64,000 nucleotides of DNA from Asparagopsis taxiformis (taxonomy: Eukaryota > Rhodophyta > Florideophyceae > Bonnemaisoniales > Bonnemaisoniaceae), in the NCBI GenBank assembly GCA_030407315.1, contig JALQPE010001919.1, forward strand, positions 1 through 64,000, written 5' to 3'. This document shows, piece by piece, positions 13,701 through 24,037 of the stretch (position 1 is its first letter; each line of letters begins with the position of its first letter). The notes under the pieces are model-generated. The model saw nothing but the letters and a program-made list of their open reading frames with translations, ran no database searches and was not told the DNA's origin. Both the position numbers and the translations under genes were made by a program.

Positions 13701-14220
13701 CTTAGTTGCTGCAATGCATGGATGTGGGCAGCACACGACCAACCTGAAATGGACGTCCTGTGGATGTCCAGCTCGATTGCACTGCTGGCGAGCCCAGAAA
13801 TTCTAAAATTTCGGGCAGAAAAAAATTGTGAAAAATCATCGATTTGGGCGGGTCGATTGTGCCGTACGGCAGACCCCCATCTCAAAAACATGTTCACATG
13901 TGCATGTTTTTGAGAATAGCCCAAATTTCAATTCAAATCAAGGTGTCTAATTTGGCCACAACGGCCCCAGGAACCGGCTGCTGCCCCGACCGGGGTCATC
14001 ACTGGCTTCTGTAAGCACTAACTGTAAGCCAAAATCGCGTCTTACGAAGGGTCGATTTCAGGCTCAACACGTCAGGGACAGGTCTTGGTCCTTGTTTCAT
14101 CATGGTCCCGCCCTACTCTCTCACGATCAACCTGAAATGGACGTCCGGTGGATGTCCAGCTCGATTGCATTGCTGGCCAGCCCAGAAATTCTAAAATTTC
14201 CGAAAAATCAATTTGGTGGC
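7776..14220 (-). repeat. Satellite array with ~1.04-kb and ~0.5-kb units
   Basis: The landmark ACCTGAAATGGACGTC recurs at about 9111, 9605 (variant), 10121, 11166, 12206, 13243, 13740 and 14131, which gives unit lengths near 500 or 1040 bp. Units carry the GCCGTACGGCA palindrome and the CACATGT-centred inverted repeat. Long units carry CACCGTGGATCTCAGTCATC, followed by TATAAATGACTGC. Apparent ORFs of 60-150 codons repeat with the units and drift in frame through indels, so they are not genes. Confidence 0.85.
8409..8757. repeat. Expanded (AAACACAC)n-type microsatellite
   Basis: About 345 bp of imperfect 8-bp AAACACAC repeats, with 7- and 9-bp variants. The same position in the other long units holds only three to four copies (10790-10818, 11826-11856, 12866-12896). 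ORFs of up to about 220 codons across it are Thr/His/Asn- or Cys/Val-rich artefacts. Confidence 0.95.
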
Positions 14221-14919
14221 CCAGCATCTCCTGTGCAGAAAACTCTCGCACTCATTTCTGATATAAGTTTTGACGTGTTTTTTACTTTTAAGCATCAGGA
14301 AAGGCGTTACGGAAAATTGGGACTACGCCACTTGTGAGCCGCGTCGTCTGAGATAGCGAGTAGAGTTTGTTGTATAGTATTTATATTGTACTCCAAATGT
14401 GCGTTCGAGACCTCGTTTGTAATGTTCTCGTGGTTTTGTGGGTATCAGTTTTGTGCTCACTTCTGGCAGCCCAATGGTGGAATGTGCCTGAGCGATCAAT
14501 CATCACCGCTAGGTCACACATTTTGCTGGCAACGTGCGCTTGGAAGGATGAATGACCGCCGTGGGAGATGGATTTTCAATTAATTCATTTGAAATAATAA
14601 AATTATATTAATTGCGAACTTCATGGAATAAGTTTGTGCTTTACAGTGGATATTACAGGGATCATTTAAGGGAAGCAAATGGATTGTGATATATATGATT
14701 ATACCATTCCGATGTTCTCGATCCGGATCTCATCATTCGGGAGTTCAGAGACCATGGCTTGGGCCATTATTAATCTCAATACCGGCGATGATATGGAGTA
14801 TGCACAGCAGGGCTTAAGCTGACGTTGAAAGCTGTCCAGTCGACGCCGCAGGTTAACCTGTGGAATTCCACTTCTCCGCCGTCACTGGCTGAGGTTCTTT
14901 GGTCGTGTTTCCTTTGTTT

Positions 14920-16480
14920 GGTGTAGAGGATAGAACGACGGTGAGTATGCCAGTTTGGAGAGTATGCAGCGAGGGAAGCGTGTGTTTTGAGTCGTACTGT
15001 TGTCGTTGATGCGATATTGATTCATTAGAAGCTTCGTGAGTCATGGTTTGCATGTTGTGAACCATGGGAGGCAGGTAAGTAAGTGAGTCTCGCGGGTGTG
15101 CAATAAGGGATGCATGGGTTTTTAGTCTGACTGTTCTGGTTCATTTTGATGTTGTATAGGTGGTGCAGGAATAGTGATGAAGTAAGGTAAGTTTCATTGA
15201 GCTGAAAGACGGGTTTCGCGATGAAATGGAATGCTGACTACATTTTTTCGTTGCACGATTTGTGAATTATTGGTTGTATTGTTTGTATGATGCAACGAGA
15301 TGAAGAGGTTAAGTGCGTCCTGAGGGTATGAAGCGAGGGAAGTGTTTGTTTTAAATGTGACTGTCGTCTTTTATGCAATATTTATTTATTGGGAGCTTAG
15401 TGAGTCATGGTGCATATTTGCTGAAGGGTGGAAAGGAGGTAGGTGAGCATTTGAGGGGTGCAGTGAGTGGAATGTGGGTTTTGAGTCTGACTGCTGTGGT
15501 TGATGTTGATTTTGTGTAGGTGATTCTGGAATGGTGATGACGGAAGGTAAGTTACATTGAGCGCCTAGTTAAGTTGCGCGAAGATATGGAATGCTGACTA
15601 CATTTTTTTGTACAATTTTTGACTTATGGTTTCTATTGTGTGCAGGATACAACGAGGGTAAGTGAGTTCTGAGGGTATGCAGCGAGGGAAGCATGGGTTT
15701 TCAGTCCGACTGTTGTTGTTGATTTCGATTTTTTGTAGGTGATGCAGGAATGGTGATGACGGAAGGTAAGTTGCATTTAGCGCGCAGTCCGGTGGTGCGA
15801 AGATGCGGAATGTTGACTTCATTTGTTGGTTGTGAGATTTTCGACTTTTGGTATGTATTGTGTGTAGAATGAAACGAGAGTAAGTGAGTTCTGAGGGTAT
15901 GCATCGAGAGAAGTGTTTGTTTCGAATCTGACTATTGCAGTTAATGCGATATTTATTCATTGGAAGCTTATCCAGTCATGGTGCGTATTGTGTCGAGCGA
16001 AGGAAAGTGCGGAAGTTTTGAGAGTATGCTGAGAGGGACATGTGGGTTTTGAGTCCGACTGTTGTGGTTGATTTCGATTTATGCAGGTGATGCTGGAATG
16101 GTGATGACAGAAGGTAAGTTTCATTGAGCGCCAAGACTTGTTTTGCGAAGATATGGACTGCTGACTTTGATTATTCATTGCAAGGTTTTTGGATCATGGT
16201 TTGTATTGTGTGTAGGATGGATGAGAGGTAAGTAAGGGATTTTCTAAGATATCTGGCGTGGTAAGCGTTGCTTTTGAATCTGACTGTTGGGGTTGATGTT
16301 GTGTATGTGATGCAGGAGTGGTGAAGCAGGAATGGCAGGACTCAGGGAGAGTGAAGAAGGGATCTAGGAAGATGGGGAATGAAGCTGTGAGGTGTTTCTG
16401 GTATGTGTATATTTTCAGGCATACGATAGAAGTAAGAGTGGGTTTCAAGTCGTGTAAGATTTTGCTGACCATGTTCGTGT
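14920..16480 (-). repeat. Degenerate ~300-bp tandem repeats, right arm
   Basis: This is the mirror of the 880-2460 array, in reverse complement. The phrase GAATGGTGATGA, followed by GGAAGGTAAGTT, recurs near 15175, 15530, 15750 and 16095. The matching order of subrepeats in both arms shows that the arms were copied as a whole rather than built independently. Confidence 0.65.
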
Positions 16481-16928
16481 TTCATGTCTTGATGATTTAA
16501 TGGGCTGGGGTGGTGTCGAGGAAAGCGGGGATGGTATTGGGAAGGAGCAGATTTTTTGTAATCTAGGTCGTGAGGGTTCTTGAAGTATGTGCGGATGGTG
16601 GTGCATGGCGTTCGGATGGTAGGGAGAACGCGATAGTGAGGGAGATGGGTGATCGACGGTATGCTGACAGGTATTTTGTATTCTGGCTGGATACGTATTC
16701 CATATTCTAGCTGGATACATATTCCGTATCCTGGCTTGATACGTATTTCCTATTCTAACCGGGTATTTATTTCCTATTCTGACCAGATATGTATTTCCTA
16801 TTCTAGAGAGACGTATTGTATACGAGCAGTTTCGTAAATGAGAGAATAAAATACGGTCCGATATGGGCCCTTAATTTACCATCCGCTGTAATTTCTTCCC
16901 TCCGGGTTTTTGCTGATATATTGTATAC

Positions 16929-17250
16929 TGGATGTCGGGTCCTAGTATCCGGCCAAACGTACTAGAAAAACTGGATGTCGGGTCCTAGTACTCCGCCAAA
17001 CGTACTAGAGAAAGTGGATGTCGGGTCCTAGTATTCCGCCGAACGTACTAGAGAAAGTGGATGTCGGGTCCTAGGATCCCGCTGAATGTACTAGAGAAAT
17101 TGGATGTCGGGTCCTAGTATTCCGCTGAATGTACTAGAGAAATTGGATGTCGGGTCCTAGTATTCCGCCGAACGTACTAGAGAAAGTGGATGTCGGGTCC
17201 TAGTATTCCGCCGAACGTACTAGAGAAAGTGGACGTCCGCATCCAAAAAA
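16929..17250 (-). repeat. 43-bp minisatellite, right arm
   Basis: Seven to eight copies of the reverse-complement 43-bp unit, with TGGATGTCGGGTCCTAGTA followed by CGCC and a CGTACTAGAGAAA word. It mirrors 120-460. Confidence 0.8.
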
Positions 17251-17361
17251 ATTTTATTTTTTTCGGACGCGGACGTTCATTTGTTCTAGTAAATCTCGGG
17301 GCCGACTAGGACCCGTACTAGAGAGACTGGACGTCCGCGTCCACTTCCGAAAACACAGACG

Positions 17362-18480
17362 TTTGTTGTATAGTTGTGGAGTATGCGTCTGGTGGTTTGT
17401 AAAGCTTGCAGAACGGGATAGGGATGTGGGTGGCTCCATTTTATGAATACATGAATACAAATATTCAGGGTTGACGAAGCGGAAAGGCATACGCTCATAC
17501 ATGTATGAGTTTGCATAGTGGAGAAAATATTTACATCGAAATTACATGGAAGAGATGGAGGTTTTAAGGATGAGGTATGAGAGGAAGAAAATTCTTCTGT
17601 GGTATGAGGATGTGTTCTGTGGGGGGTGGATGGAATCTTGGGATGGGATGGTACAGGGGGAAGTGGAAATGTACGGAGTGCGGGTTTAGATTGGAGTGTG
17701 ATTCGGAGAGGAGTGCCGACAAGCATATTATGGGGATTGGGGAGACGCTGCGGGGTGTTGGGGTAGTGAGGGCGGAGGAGGTGTTTAGGTGGGACCGTAG
17801 GAGGGTGCGGTTGAAGGCCCCGAGAGGAGGGGGTTTTAGGAAAGTGAGGAGAAAGAGGTGGGAAGGGGGGTGGCGTCTGTTCTGGCTGTGGTGAGTGGGG
17901 ATGTGATGGGAAGAAGAGGGTTATTGTATTTGGGGAGGGAGGGGAGTGGGAGGATGGGTGCGAAGTGGGGGGTTGATATGTGTTTCAGAGCGGGGAGGTT
18001 TCTGGGGAGACGGCGGGGGAGCGGGAGCGTGGGCCGGTGGTGGTGTATACGGTATCGAAGATGCGGATGGCGTGGGGGCATGGAGCAGGTGAGGGAGGGA
18101 GGGGTGGAGCAGGTCGAAGAGTAAGCTGCAGGGGAAGTTTGTGGAGAGGGCGAAGGAGAGGGGTTGAAGGTAGAGGAGAGAGGGTATTGAAGAACAATAC
18201 GTTGCAAAGGTGATGGGGGAGAGCATGGTCGAGGGATAGGGGATGTTTTTCCCTATTCTGAGGTAGTATGAGGACTGGTTATAAGAAATCTGTACGGTAG
18301 AGCAGAAAAGTAGGTATGGAATGGAGGTGTGCACCGTGGGAAGCGGGGATAGGTAGCTGAAAATGCGTTCTAGAGTGGTATTGGGGGTGTTTGAGGTACA
18401 GTACGGGGGAGGTGAGCACCAAATGGAAGGGGGTGTGAGCGAGAGGATGAAAAAATTAAAGACAAAATTGGAGTCGACCG
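17362..18480. other. Unrecognised segment between two right-hand termini
   Basis: This G-rich (plus strand) stretch lies outside the inner terminus at 17361 but inside the outer one at 18807, and it has no counterpart in the left arm. One plus-strand ORF (17577-17894, 105 codons) has a C-x2-C spacing in K-C-T-E-C-G-F, with C and H further on, and a basic C-terminus. It could be a zinc-finger remnant but I cannot name it. The longer minus ORF (17921-18691) is Ser/Pro/Thr-rich, as expected from base composition, and runs into terminal repeat sequence. I see no supportable gene. Confidence 0.45.
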
Positions 18481-18807
18481 ACAAGGAAAAATAGAGTGGT
18501 CGCCGTGATGGATGCGGACATCCATGTCGAGCAAGGCGGCAGAAATTTCTGGGGTCGAAATTTTTGAATTTCTGAACCGGCGCCCGTCCTAGGTTGACAT
18601 AGACATGGCGGAAGTCCATCCCGAGGGGGACATCCGTGGTACTAGAAACAATGAATGTCGTCCTAGTAATACTAGACGTACTAGACCGCATGGACGTCCG
18701 GATCTAGGCGGACATCCAAAAATACTGGAGAACATGGACGTCCGCCTAGTAATACTAGGTGTACTAGAGGTTGTGGACGTCCGCGTCCATTTCCGAGAAC
18801 ACAGACG
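18481..18807 (-). repeat. Outer right terminus of the foldback element
   Basis: Read inward from 18807 this begins CGTCTGTGTT, then a CGGAAATGGACGCGGACGTCC-like stretch, which matches the left terminus for about 40 bp. Beyond that it diverges but keeps the same vocabulary: GGACGTCC, CTAGTA and TACTAGG words spaced every 40-60 bp. It is a related but distinct version of the terminal sequence seen at 23 and 17361. Confidence 0.65.
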
Positions 18808-20001
18808 ATACTATACGCCAAGATTCATTCCAAACTCACCGCTGTAAGTCCTGAAAACAACCCTGACAACCTTCGACGCCGTGCACGTGAGATACAATGG
18901 AACCCTTCAATCCCAATATCAAACTACATTGAGCAACACAGACACCTACGCACGGTGATGATACGCTCTTCCTATCCTGAAATAGAACAAGATACCACCA
19001 CGATCCAATTTCTCCTTGAAGGACTCGAGAATCATACAGAATGGACTTCTTTCTTACAAAACATAAGCACACACAGTGATCTTCACCCAAACAAGCCACT
19101 CTCCCTGGATCATGTCATCACGATGATGCTCAAACATGACCATATCCGCATGCGATCCCACACACCCTCCTCCAATCACAACACTACTATGTCACCCCCT
19201 CATCACGGTTTCCGCAAGTTTTCCCCCCGTCGAAATTTCCAACAATACCACACTTCCACATCCCCGCATATCTTCCATCCAGATAACAACATTCCACGCC
19301 CAAAAGGACATCGTGGCCGCTGGTGCAAATTCCATGGATTGAGCTCGCATGACACAGCATACTGCAAAATGCACAAAACGTTTATGAGATCCAACCACTC
19401 AAACAATCCCAAACCACCCTCCCGCGCCAACCACACGGATACACAAGAAATACAAGACTCATTCTCTGACATTCATCCTTCCACAATCATGTCGGATTCC
19501 GATGTACGTCCATCACCTCACTCGTCTTACATCTTAGACTCTGGCGCCAACAAGACTCATCTAACTCATCCAATACCAGGCGTCTCTATGACTGTCTCAG
19601 ATACGTTGTGTGCCGATGGGCATCCGGCAAAAATTACACACCATGGAAATACCCAAGTCCCCATCAATCCATCCACTACATTACCACCCCATGATGTTGT
19701 AGTCACACCAACACTGACCAACAATCTCCTTTCCGTCGGCCAAATTGCCAATACCCATGATGTACTCTTTCAAAAAGATCATGCTTACGTAAAGAAACGA
19801 TCCACACCTCCACCAAACTCCGACATAGTCATCTCCGCACCCAAACAAAGGATGGATTATATCATATTATCATTCCCAAACGATCTCCCAACAATCTCAA
19901 ACACAAGAGACGCCCTAACCGCCGATCCCATTCTTCTACTATCAAAACTAAACCCACACTCACTCATGCAGCACGAGCTTTTCCCTCCACATCCACCCTA
20001 A
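18808..20001 (+). pseudogene. Copia copy 1 gag-protease segment
   Basis: The frame runs from the foldback junction to a stop at 20001; the first ATG in it is at 18955. It shows the end of a gag domain (N-P-D-N-L-R-R-R near 18865). A zinc-knuckle-like motif follows, W-C-K-F-H-G then D-T-A-Y-C-K-M-H (about 19320-19375). The aspartic protease active site is L-D-S-G-A-N (about 19535-19553). The protease cleaves the polyprotein into working parts. The N-terminal part of gag is separated by the 18.8-kb foldback insertion. After 20001 coding continues in another frame, so this part would not be fused to integrase as it stands. Confidence 0.8.
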
Positions 20002-20029
20002 AACCAAAAAAACTGCGAAATACAAATGA

Positions 20030-21180
20030 GCCACCTGCACAAGCACCCAAATTACCCAACAGACCACTTCAAAAATCTAAGTCTACACGTCCAAGCCAGC
20101 CAGCCGCTTTTCTGAAGAAGATCATCTCAAAGAAACCACATACACCAAAACCAGCCCCACAACCACGCACACGTACCAGAATGAAACCTGATCTACCTTC
20201 AACAATTCGGGATTACCATGATTGGCACTTAAAACTCAATCATAGCCATCCATCCAAATTACATTACATGGCTAAGAACGGCCTTGTTCCAAATATGCCG
20301 CGGTCTCTACTTCGCACACCTCCCAAAATATTCTCATGCTCTGGCTGTGCAATGGGAAAGCAGCATGCTGCACCCTTCAAACGCCGCAAACGACTTGCCC
20401 CAATAGGAACACACATTCATACCGATGTCTGTGGTCCCTTCCCTACTATCTCCCTTACCAAGAACAGATTCTTTGTCACCTTCTTAGACGAAGGCAGCCG
20501 CCACCTCACTCTTCAATGTATGCCGACCAAGTCCACAGTCGGCCAACTCCTGATGCAGCACATCAACTCAACCGCAACTCACACACCTCACCGTGTTACA
20601 CACATCACTGCTGACAACGCTCTTGAGTATCACACGACAGACCTCAAAAAGTTTTACGTGTCACATAACATTCACACTCATCCCTCCGTACCTCATACAC
20701 CACAAGAAAATTCACTCGCTGAACGAGTCAATCGTACAATCATGGATACTGCCCGCGCTTCACTACTATCCAATGGACTGCCAAATACCTTTGGGATTTT
20801 GCTGCAATCGCAGCAGCTGACGCCTACAATCACACACCCCATAACGCACACGGTCAACTACCCATTGCCCTCTACCATAATTTCACCCCCGATGTCCGAA
20901 CTCTCCTACCATTTGGCACTACCGGTTATGTACTCGATCCTGCTCCCCGCAACAAACTGGAACCACGCGCGAAACTAGTTCACTACATAAGACGTGCAGA
21001 TTATCGTCACTACCACATCTTTGACAGTGCCACCAATCGTGTTTCACGATGCAGAGTAGCTGACTTTTCCATTTATGAGCCACTTCATGATCCTGTTCAC
21101 ACTTCGTTCCACACTTCCGCTTACACTGCCACAAATCCCCTCATCTTCACTGAACCAAAAACTTTGAAACAAGTTCAACG
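20030..21180 (+). pseudogene. Copia copy 1 integrase segment
   Basis: The open part at 20181-20978 holds the integrase zinc-binding region (L-N-H-S-H-P near its start, C-S-G-C at about 20338-20349). The catalytic aspartates are in H-T-D-V-C-G-P-F (about 20420-20440) and T-A-D-N-A-L-E-Y (about 20610-20632), and the glutamate is in E-N-S-L-A-E-R (about 20707-20727). This is the D,D-35-E pattern of retroviral-type integrases. An indel near 20790-20800 shifts the frame, and a homologous but frameshifted C-terminal region continues to about 21180. Confidence 0.8.
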
Positions 21181-22750
21181 TGCACCTGATTCCAAATCAT
21201 GGGAATTGGCATGGAATTCCGAGCTTGATAGTCTTGAAGAACGAGGCGTACTCACGTTTGTACCCAAATCAGAAATTCCCGCAGACACCAAACTCCTCCG
21301 GTTCAAACCATCCTGAAACTCAAAAAGGACAATACCGGAAACCCATCTATACGCAAAGTACGCTGCACGGTTCGCGGCGACCGACAAATTCCTGGACTGC
21401 ACTACGATCCCGATGATTTATCCAGTCCTGTAGCCAGCAGGGATGCCATTAGAACAGCATTGGCACTAGCAGCTGCGAACAATCTACACACCTTCCACTG
21501 GGATCTCGAGTCCGCATTTCTACATGAAATTTTTCCTTCAGAGACAAACATTTTCCTGCACCAACCCAAACGATTTGATGGCTCCGTCAAGTACCCCCAT
21601 CACGTAGCCAAACTAACGGGTAATATGTATGGCAGCAAGCAGGCATGCAAAATTTTCACCGAAGGCTTAGCTGACTTTCTCATCGCCTCCGACTTCTCCC
21701 GTATGACATCAGACACCTGCTCTTTCATCCTTCGAGCTCGATCGGACCCATCACAGTTTGTACTACTGGTCATAACAGTGGACGACTTCTTAGTGGTCAC
21801 AAACAATCTACCGCTTACGACAAAAGTCAAAAAGCGCCTCCGTCAAAAATATAAGCTCAAATATTTGGGAACAGTCGAGCATCTTCTCGGCTGGAAAGTA
21901 ACTCACTCCACTGCTGGAATCAGCATTTCACAGCCTGCCTATGTCAATTCTCTCATTGAACGATTCGGCCAATCTGATTCCAAGCCTGCCAAATCACCAA
22001 TAGCTACTGAACTACTATCGGACAAACCACAACACAGTGCACCACTAGACACCTCAAAATTTGACTACAAAAGCCTGATTGGATCACTTCGATACTTATG
22101 TGACTCCACCAGACCTGATCTTTCATTTTTCATTCATTGTTGGTCTCCTCGGCCGATATTCTCAGTCTCCTACCCAACACCATTGGAAAGCTGCCATACG
22201 CGTCGTTCGTTACCTTAAAAGCACTGCTGACACAGGCATCCTCTACCCCCGGGGCAATCATGCAGGCCTTGTCGCTTACTCTGACTCGGATTTTGCCGCT
22301 TGTCCTGACACACGCCGCTCTACATCCGGTTCCCTCATATTCTTCAACAATGCTCCAGTTGCTTGGCAGTCAAGAAGACAACGAAACGTGGTAACGTCTA
22401 CGCACGCTGCCGAATATGTCGCTGGCTTTCAAACAACACTACTTTTACGTGCCATATCTGGTATACTCTCTGAAATCGGACTCACCGTCAATCACCCCAT
22501 CCCACTTCACATTGACAACACTGCAGCAATCAGCACTGCAAAAGCTAAATACCCTACTCCCATGTCAAGACATATAGATGTCAAATTTCATTGGCTCCGC
22601 GAACAAGTCAATCAAGGGTTTATCACGCCAACTCACATCGCTTCTACAGAGAACCCAGCGGACATACTAACCAAGACTCTCAAACCTACCCCTTTCACAA
22701 CGCAAGTGAAACTACTTCACCTCACCTCAGCTGCAGCCCGCGGCGACTGA
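21180..22750 (+). pseudogene. Copia copy 1 reverse transcriptase and RNase H
   Basis: There are two overlapping open pieces. 21460-22218 carries Copia RT, including H-W-D-L-E-S-A-F-L-H and the catalytic T-V-D-D-F (about 21776-21790). 22079-22750 carries the Copia RNase H region, with Y-S-D-S-D-F-A-A, T-R-R-S-T-S-G, I-D-N-T-A-A-I-S and H-I-D-V-K-F-H-W. A frameshift near 22130 separates RT from RNase H, and another indel lies near 21300. The final residues precede the 3' LTR directly. Confidence 0.85.
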
Positions 22751-22792
22751 CGAATAACTTCTTTTTCCGCGCTACATCTGACCTTCGGCTTT

Positions 22793-22893
22793 TCCGAATA
22801 ACTTACACCATTTACAGTAGTCAATACATATTTAAGTTCCGCCGGCGAACCAGTCAAACAATAAACAAGGCAAGGAACCTGAGTTCTTTCACA
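22793..22893 (+). repeat. 3' LTR of Copia copy 1
   Basis: It aligns with the 101-bp LTRs at 31427-31527 and 49679-49779 through CGAATAACTTAC at the start and CAAGGAAC, then TTCTTTCACA, at the end. It differs at many positions in the middle, so copy 1 is an older or different subfamily. A second TGACGAATAACTT lies about 45 bp upstream (22748), as also happens in the other element. Confidence 0.75.
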
Positions 22894-23278
22894 GTATACC
22901 CGTTCTACCGGGGGTAGATTGTTCACGCCCCGTCCACGTGTGTGTCCACGTGGCACATTACAGCAGATGTGAGCTGACCATCTGGGTATTGCTGCACAAA
23001 TTACCACACATATCACACCTTCGTCAACAATTACATAAAGTGAACAGATCTAGAAATTTATTTCATACGCATTGAGTTCCATATTCTAAAGCGACGAAGC
23101 AGACTAGAAAAGCGAGCTATCCCAGACATCACACAGATACTCTTGTTTAGAGCTCAATTTCATCTCCCGTTCCCTCTCCTTGTCTGACTCCCAGTCCCCA
23201 ACCTCCAGTTCCATCGTCAGGTCACTCGTCATCGCCAGGTGCGTCGCCATCGTCTTCTTCAGATACATCTTTAGGCTC
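22894..23278. other. Intergenic, nothing recognised
   Basis: This lies between the 3' LTR of Copia copy 1 and the stop of the secreted-protein gene. The minus-strand stretch 23104-23278 just after that stop, read in the same frame, is acidic (E-E-D-D-G-D-A-P-G-D-D-E) before a TGA. Either the stop is real and this is 3' UTR, or the gene once had a longer acidic tail. Confidence 0.5.
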
Positions 23279-23935
23279 CTACGAAGGTGGAGACATAGAC
23301 GGAGATGGAGAGGGGAACACACTTGCGAATACAACAATCGAAGGAGATGGTGGCACTGCAGAAGCAGATGAACTAGGTGATGGTATACCAGTGACTGAAG
23401 GAGAAATTATTATTGTTCCATTAGACATACTAGACGGCGTCGGCGACGATGAGGGTGGTGCGGGAGCTGCGATCGGTACACCTGGCACAGGAGTAATGAA
23501 GACTGTTGGATTCGATCCGAAGACGAATGGGAATTGAATTGGTGACGGAGATGGGATAGTTGCAGCTAGTGTTGGAGTCACAGAGGATGACGACGTGGGC
23601 GAAGGAAGAGTAGAAGAAGAAGTGATTGGGCTTGGTGTGGGAGATGGGGAAGATGAATTCGATGGAACACAACGGTAACAATCAAAGACACCAGGACTAC
23701 CTTGGTTCTCGACGAAACATCCGAGACTTCTGGCGCATAGAGAATTACAAGAAGCTTGGGCGAAAGAGCGAGTGCCCTTTGGACTTGGACAGAACGGACA
23801 AGACAATTGGTGCTCACTTTGATCGCCAGTATCTTTGGAAAACAGAAACTTGGCTGCAATCTCTTTGGAAACAGGAGATGCCGAGACAAAAACGAGGGCT
23901 GTGCCCAGTAGTAGAGCAAAAATCAAAGTTTTCAT
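23279..23935 (-). CDS. Secreted Cys-rich / Ser-Pro-rich small protein
   Basis: This 218-residue protein begins with a clear signal peptide: M-K-T then a hydrophobic run to about residue 18, with likely cleavage near A-S-A. Residues 45-90 form a Cys-rich segment with eight cysteines (C-P-F-C, C-N-S-L-C, C, C-Y-R-C). The rest, about 125 residues, is low-complexity Ser/Pro/Thr and probably O-glycosylated, ending in S-P-S-P-S-M-S-P-P-S. It would be exported to the cell surface or wall. A TATA box lies 96 bp upstream. I do not recognise the family. It is the only gene between the element nests that looks like a host gene. Confidence 0.65.
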   Translation of the reverse strand: MKTLIFALLLGTALVFVSASPVSKEIAAKFLFSKDTGDQSEHQLSCPFCPSPKGTRSFAQASCNSLCARSLGCFVENQGSPGVFDCYRCVPSNSSSPSPTPSPITSSSTLPSPTSSSSVTPTLAATIPSPSPIQFPFVFGSNPTVFITPVPGVPIAAPAPPSSSPTPSSMSNGTIIISPSVTGIPSPSSSASAVPPSPSIVVFASVFPSPSPSMSPPS

Positions 23936-24030
23936 TGTTTCTGTAGCTTGTGTGTTCCAACTGAGCAGGACAAGAGAGATTCCTGTGAGTTGGTGGTTAT
24001 TGAATGTGCATTCGACCAGTTGGGAAGGTA

Positions 24031-24037
24031 TTTTATA
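24031..24037 (-). promoter_or_regulatory. TATA box for the secreted-protein gene
   Basis: TATAAAA on the minus strand, 96 bp upstream of the ATG at 23935. Nothing else in the region competes for it. Confidence 0.5.

Larger units (their letters stand above)
7776..17361 (-). repeat. Right arm of the foldback element, expanded
   Basis: This is the reverse complement of the left arm plus about 4.4 kb of extra satellite. Going outward the units are: long (7776-9111, with an expanded microsatellite), short (9112-9604), short (9605-10120), long (10121-11165), long (11166-12205), long (12206-13242), short (13243-13739) and a short variant (13740-14130). Then follow the spacer, the ~300-bp degenerate repeats (about 14920-16480), the minisatellite (16929-17250) and an inner terminus ending ACAGACG at 17361. 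The arms differ in copy number, as expected from unequal exchange within tandem arrays. Confidence 0.85.
23..18807. mobile_element. Foldback-like element, 18.8 kb, inserted in Copia gag
   Basis: Both outer ends read CGTCTGTGTT inward, followed by a shared stretch rich in GGACGTCC. The left 5.1 kb reappears as its reverse complement on the right, so the element can fold back on itself. Its arms are made of nested tandem arrays: a 43-bp minisatellite outermost, then degenerate ~300-bp repeats, then 0.5- and 1.04-kb satellite units. A 2.6-kb non-repetitive centre lies between the arms. The flanks are 'AT' on both sides (21-22 and 18808-18809), so removing the element with one AT restores an open Copia gag frame. 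No transposase ORF is recognisable, so it is probably mobilised in trans. Drosophila FB and Galileo elements are known to have long inverted repeats built of tandem subrepeats. Kinship with them is only an analogy here. Confidence 0.75.
18808..22893 (+). mobile_element. Copia (Ty1-like) retrotransposon copy 1, degraded
   Basis: The domain order is gag, zinc knuckle, protease, integrase, reverse transcriptase, RNase H, 3' LTR, which is the Copia order. The reading frame is broken at several points, so this copy cannot make a full polyprotein. It is related to, but clearly diverged from, the Copia element at 31427-49779. The 3' end of the LTR (TTCTTTCACA) is followed by GTATA. The matching 5' target site lies outside the window. 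Confidence 0.9.

Noticed and set aside
17921..18691. 256-codon minus-strand ORF
   Set aside because: It is Ser/Pro/Thr-rich, as expected from the C-rich strand, runs into the terminal repeat, and has no domain or start context.
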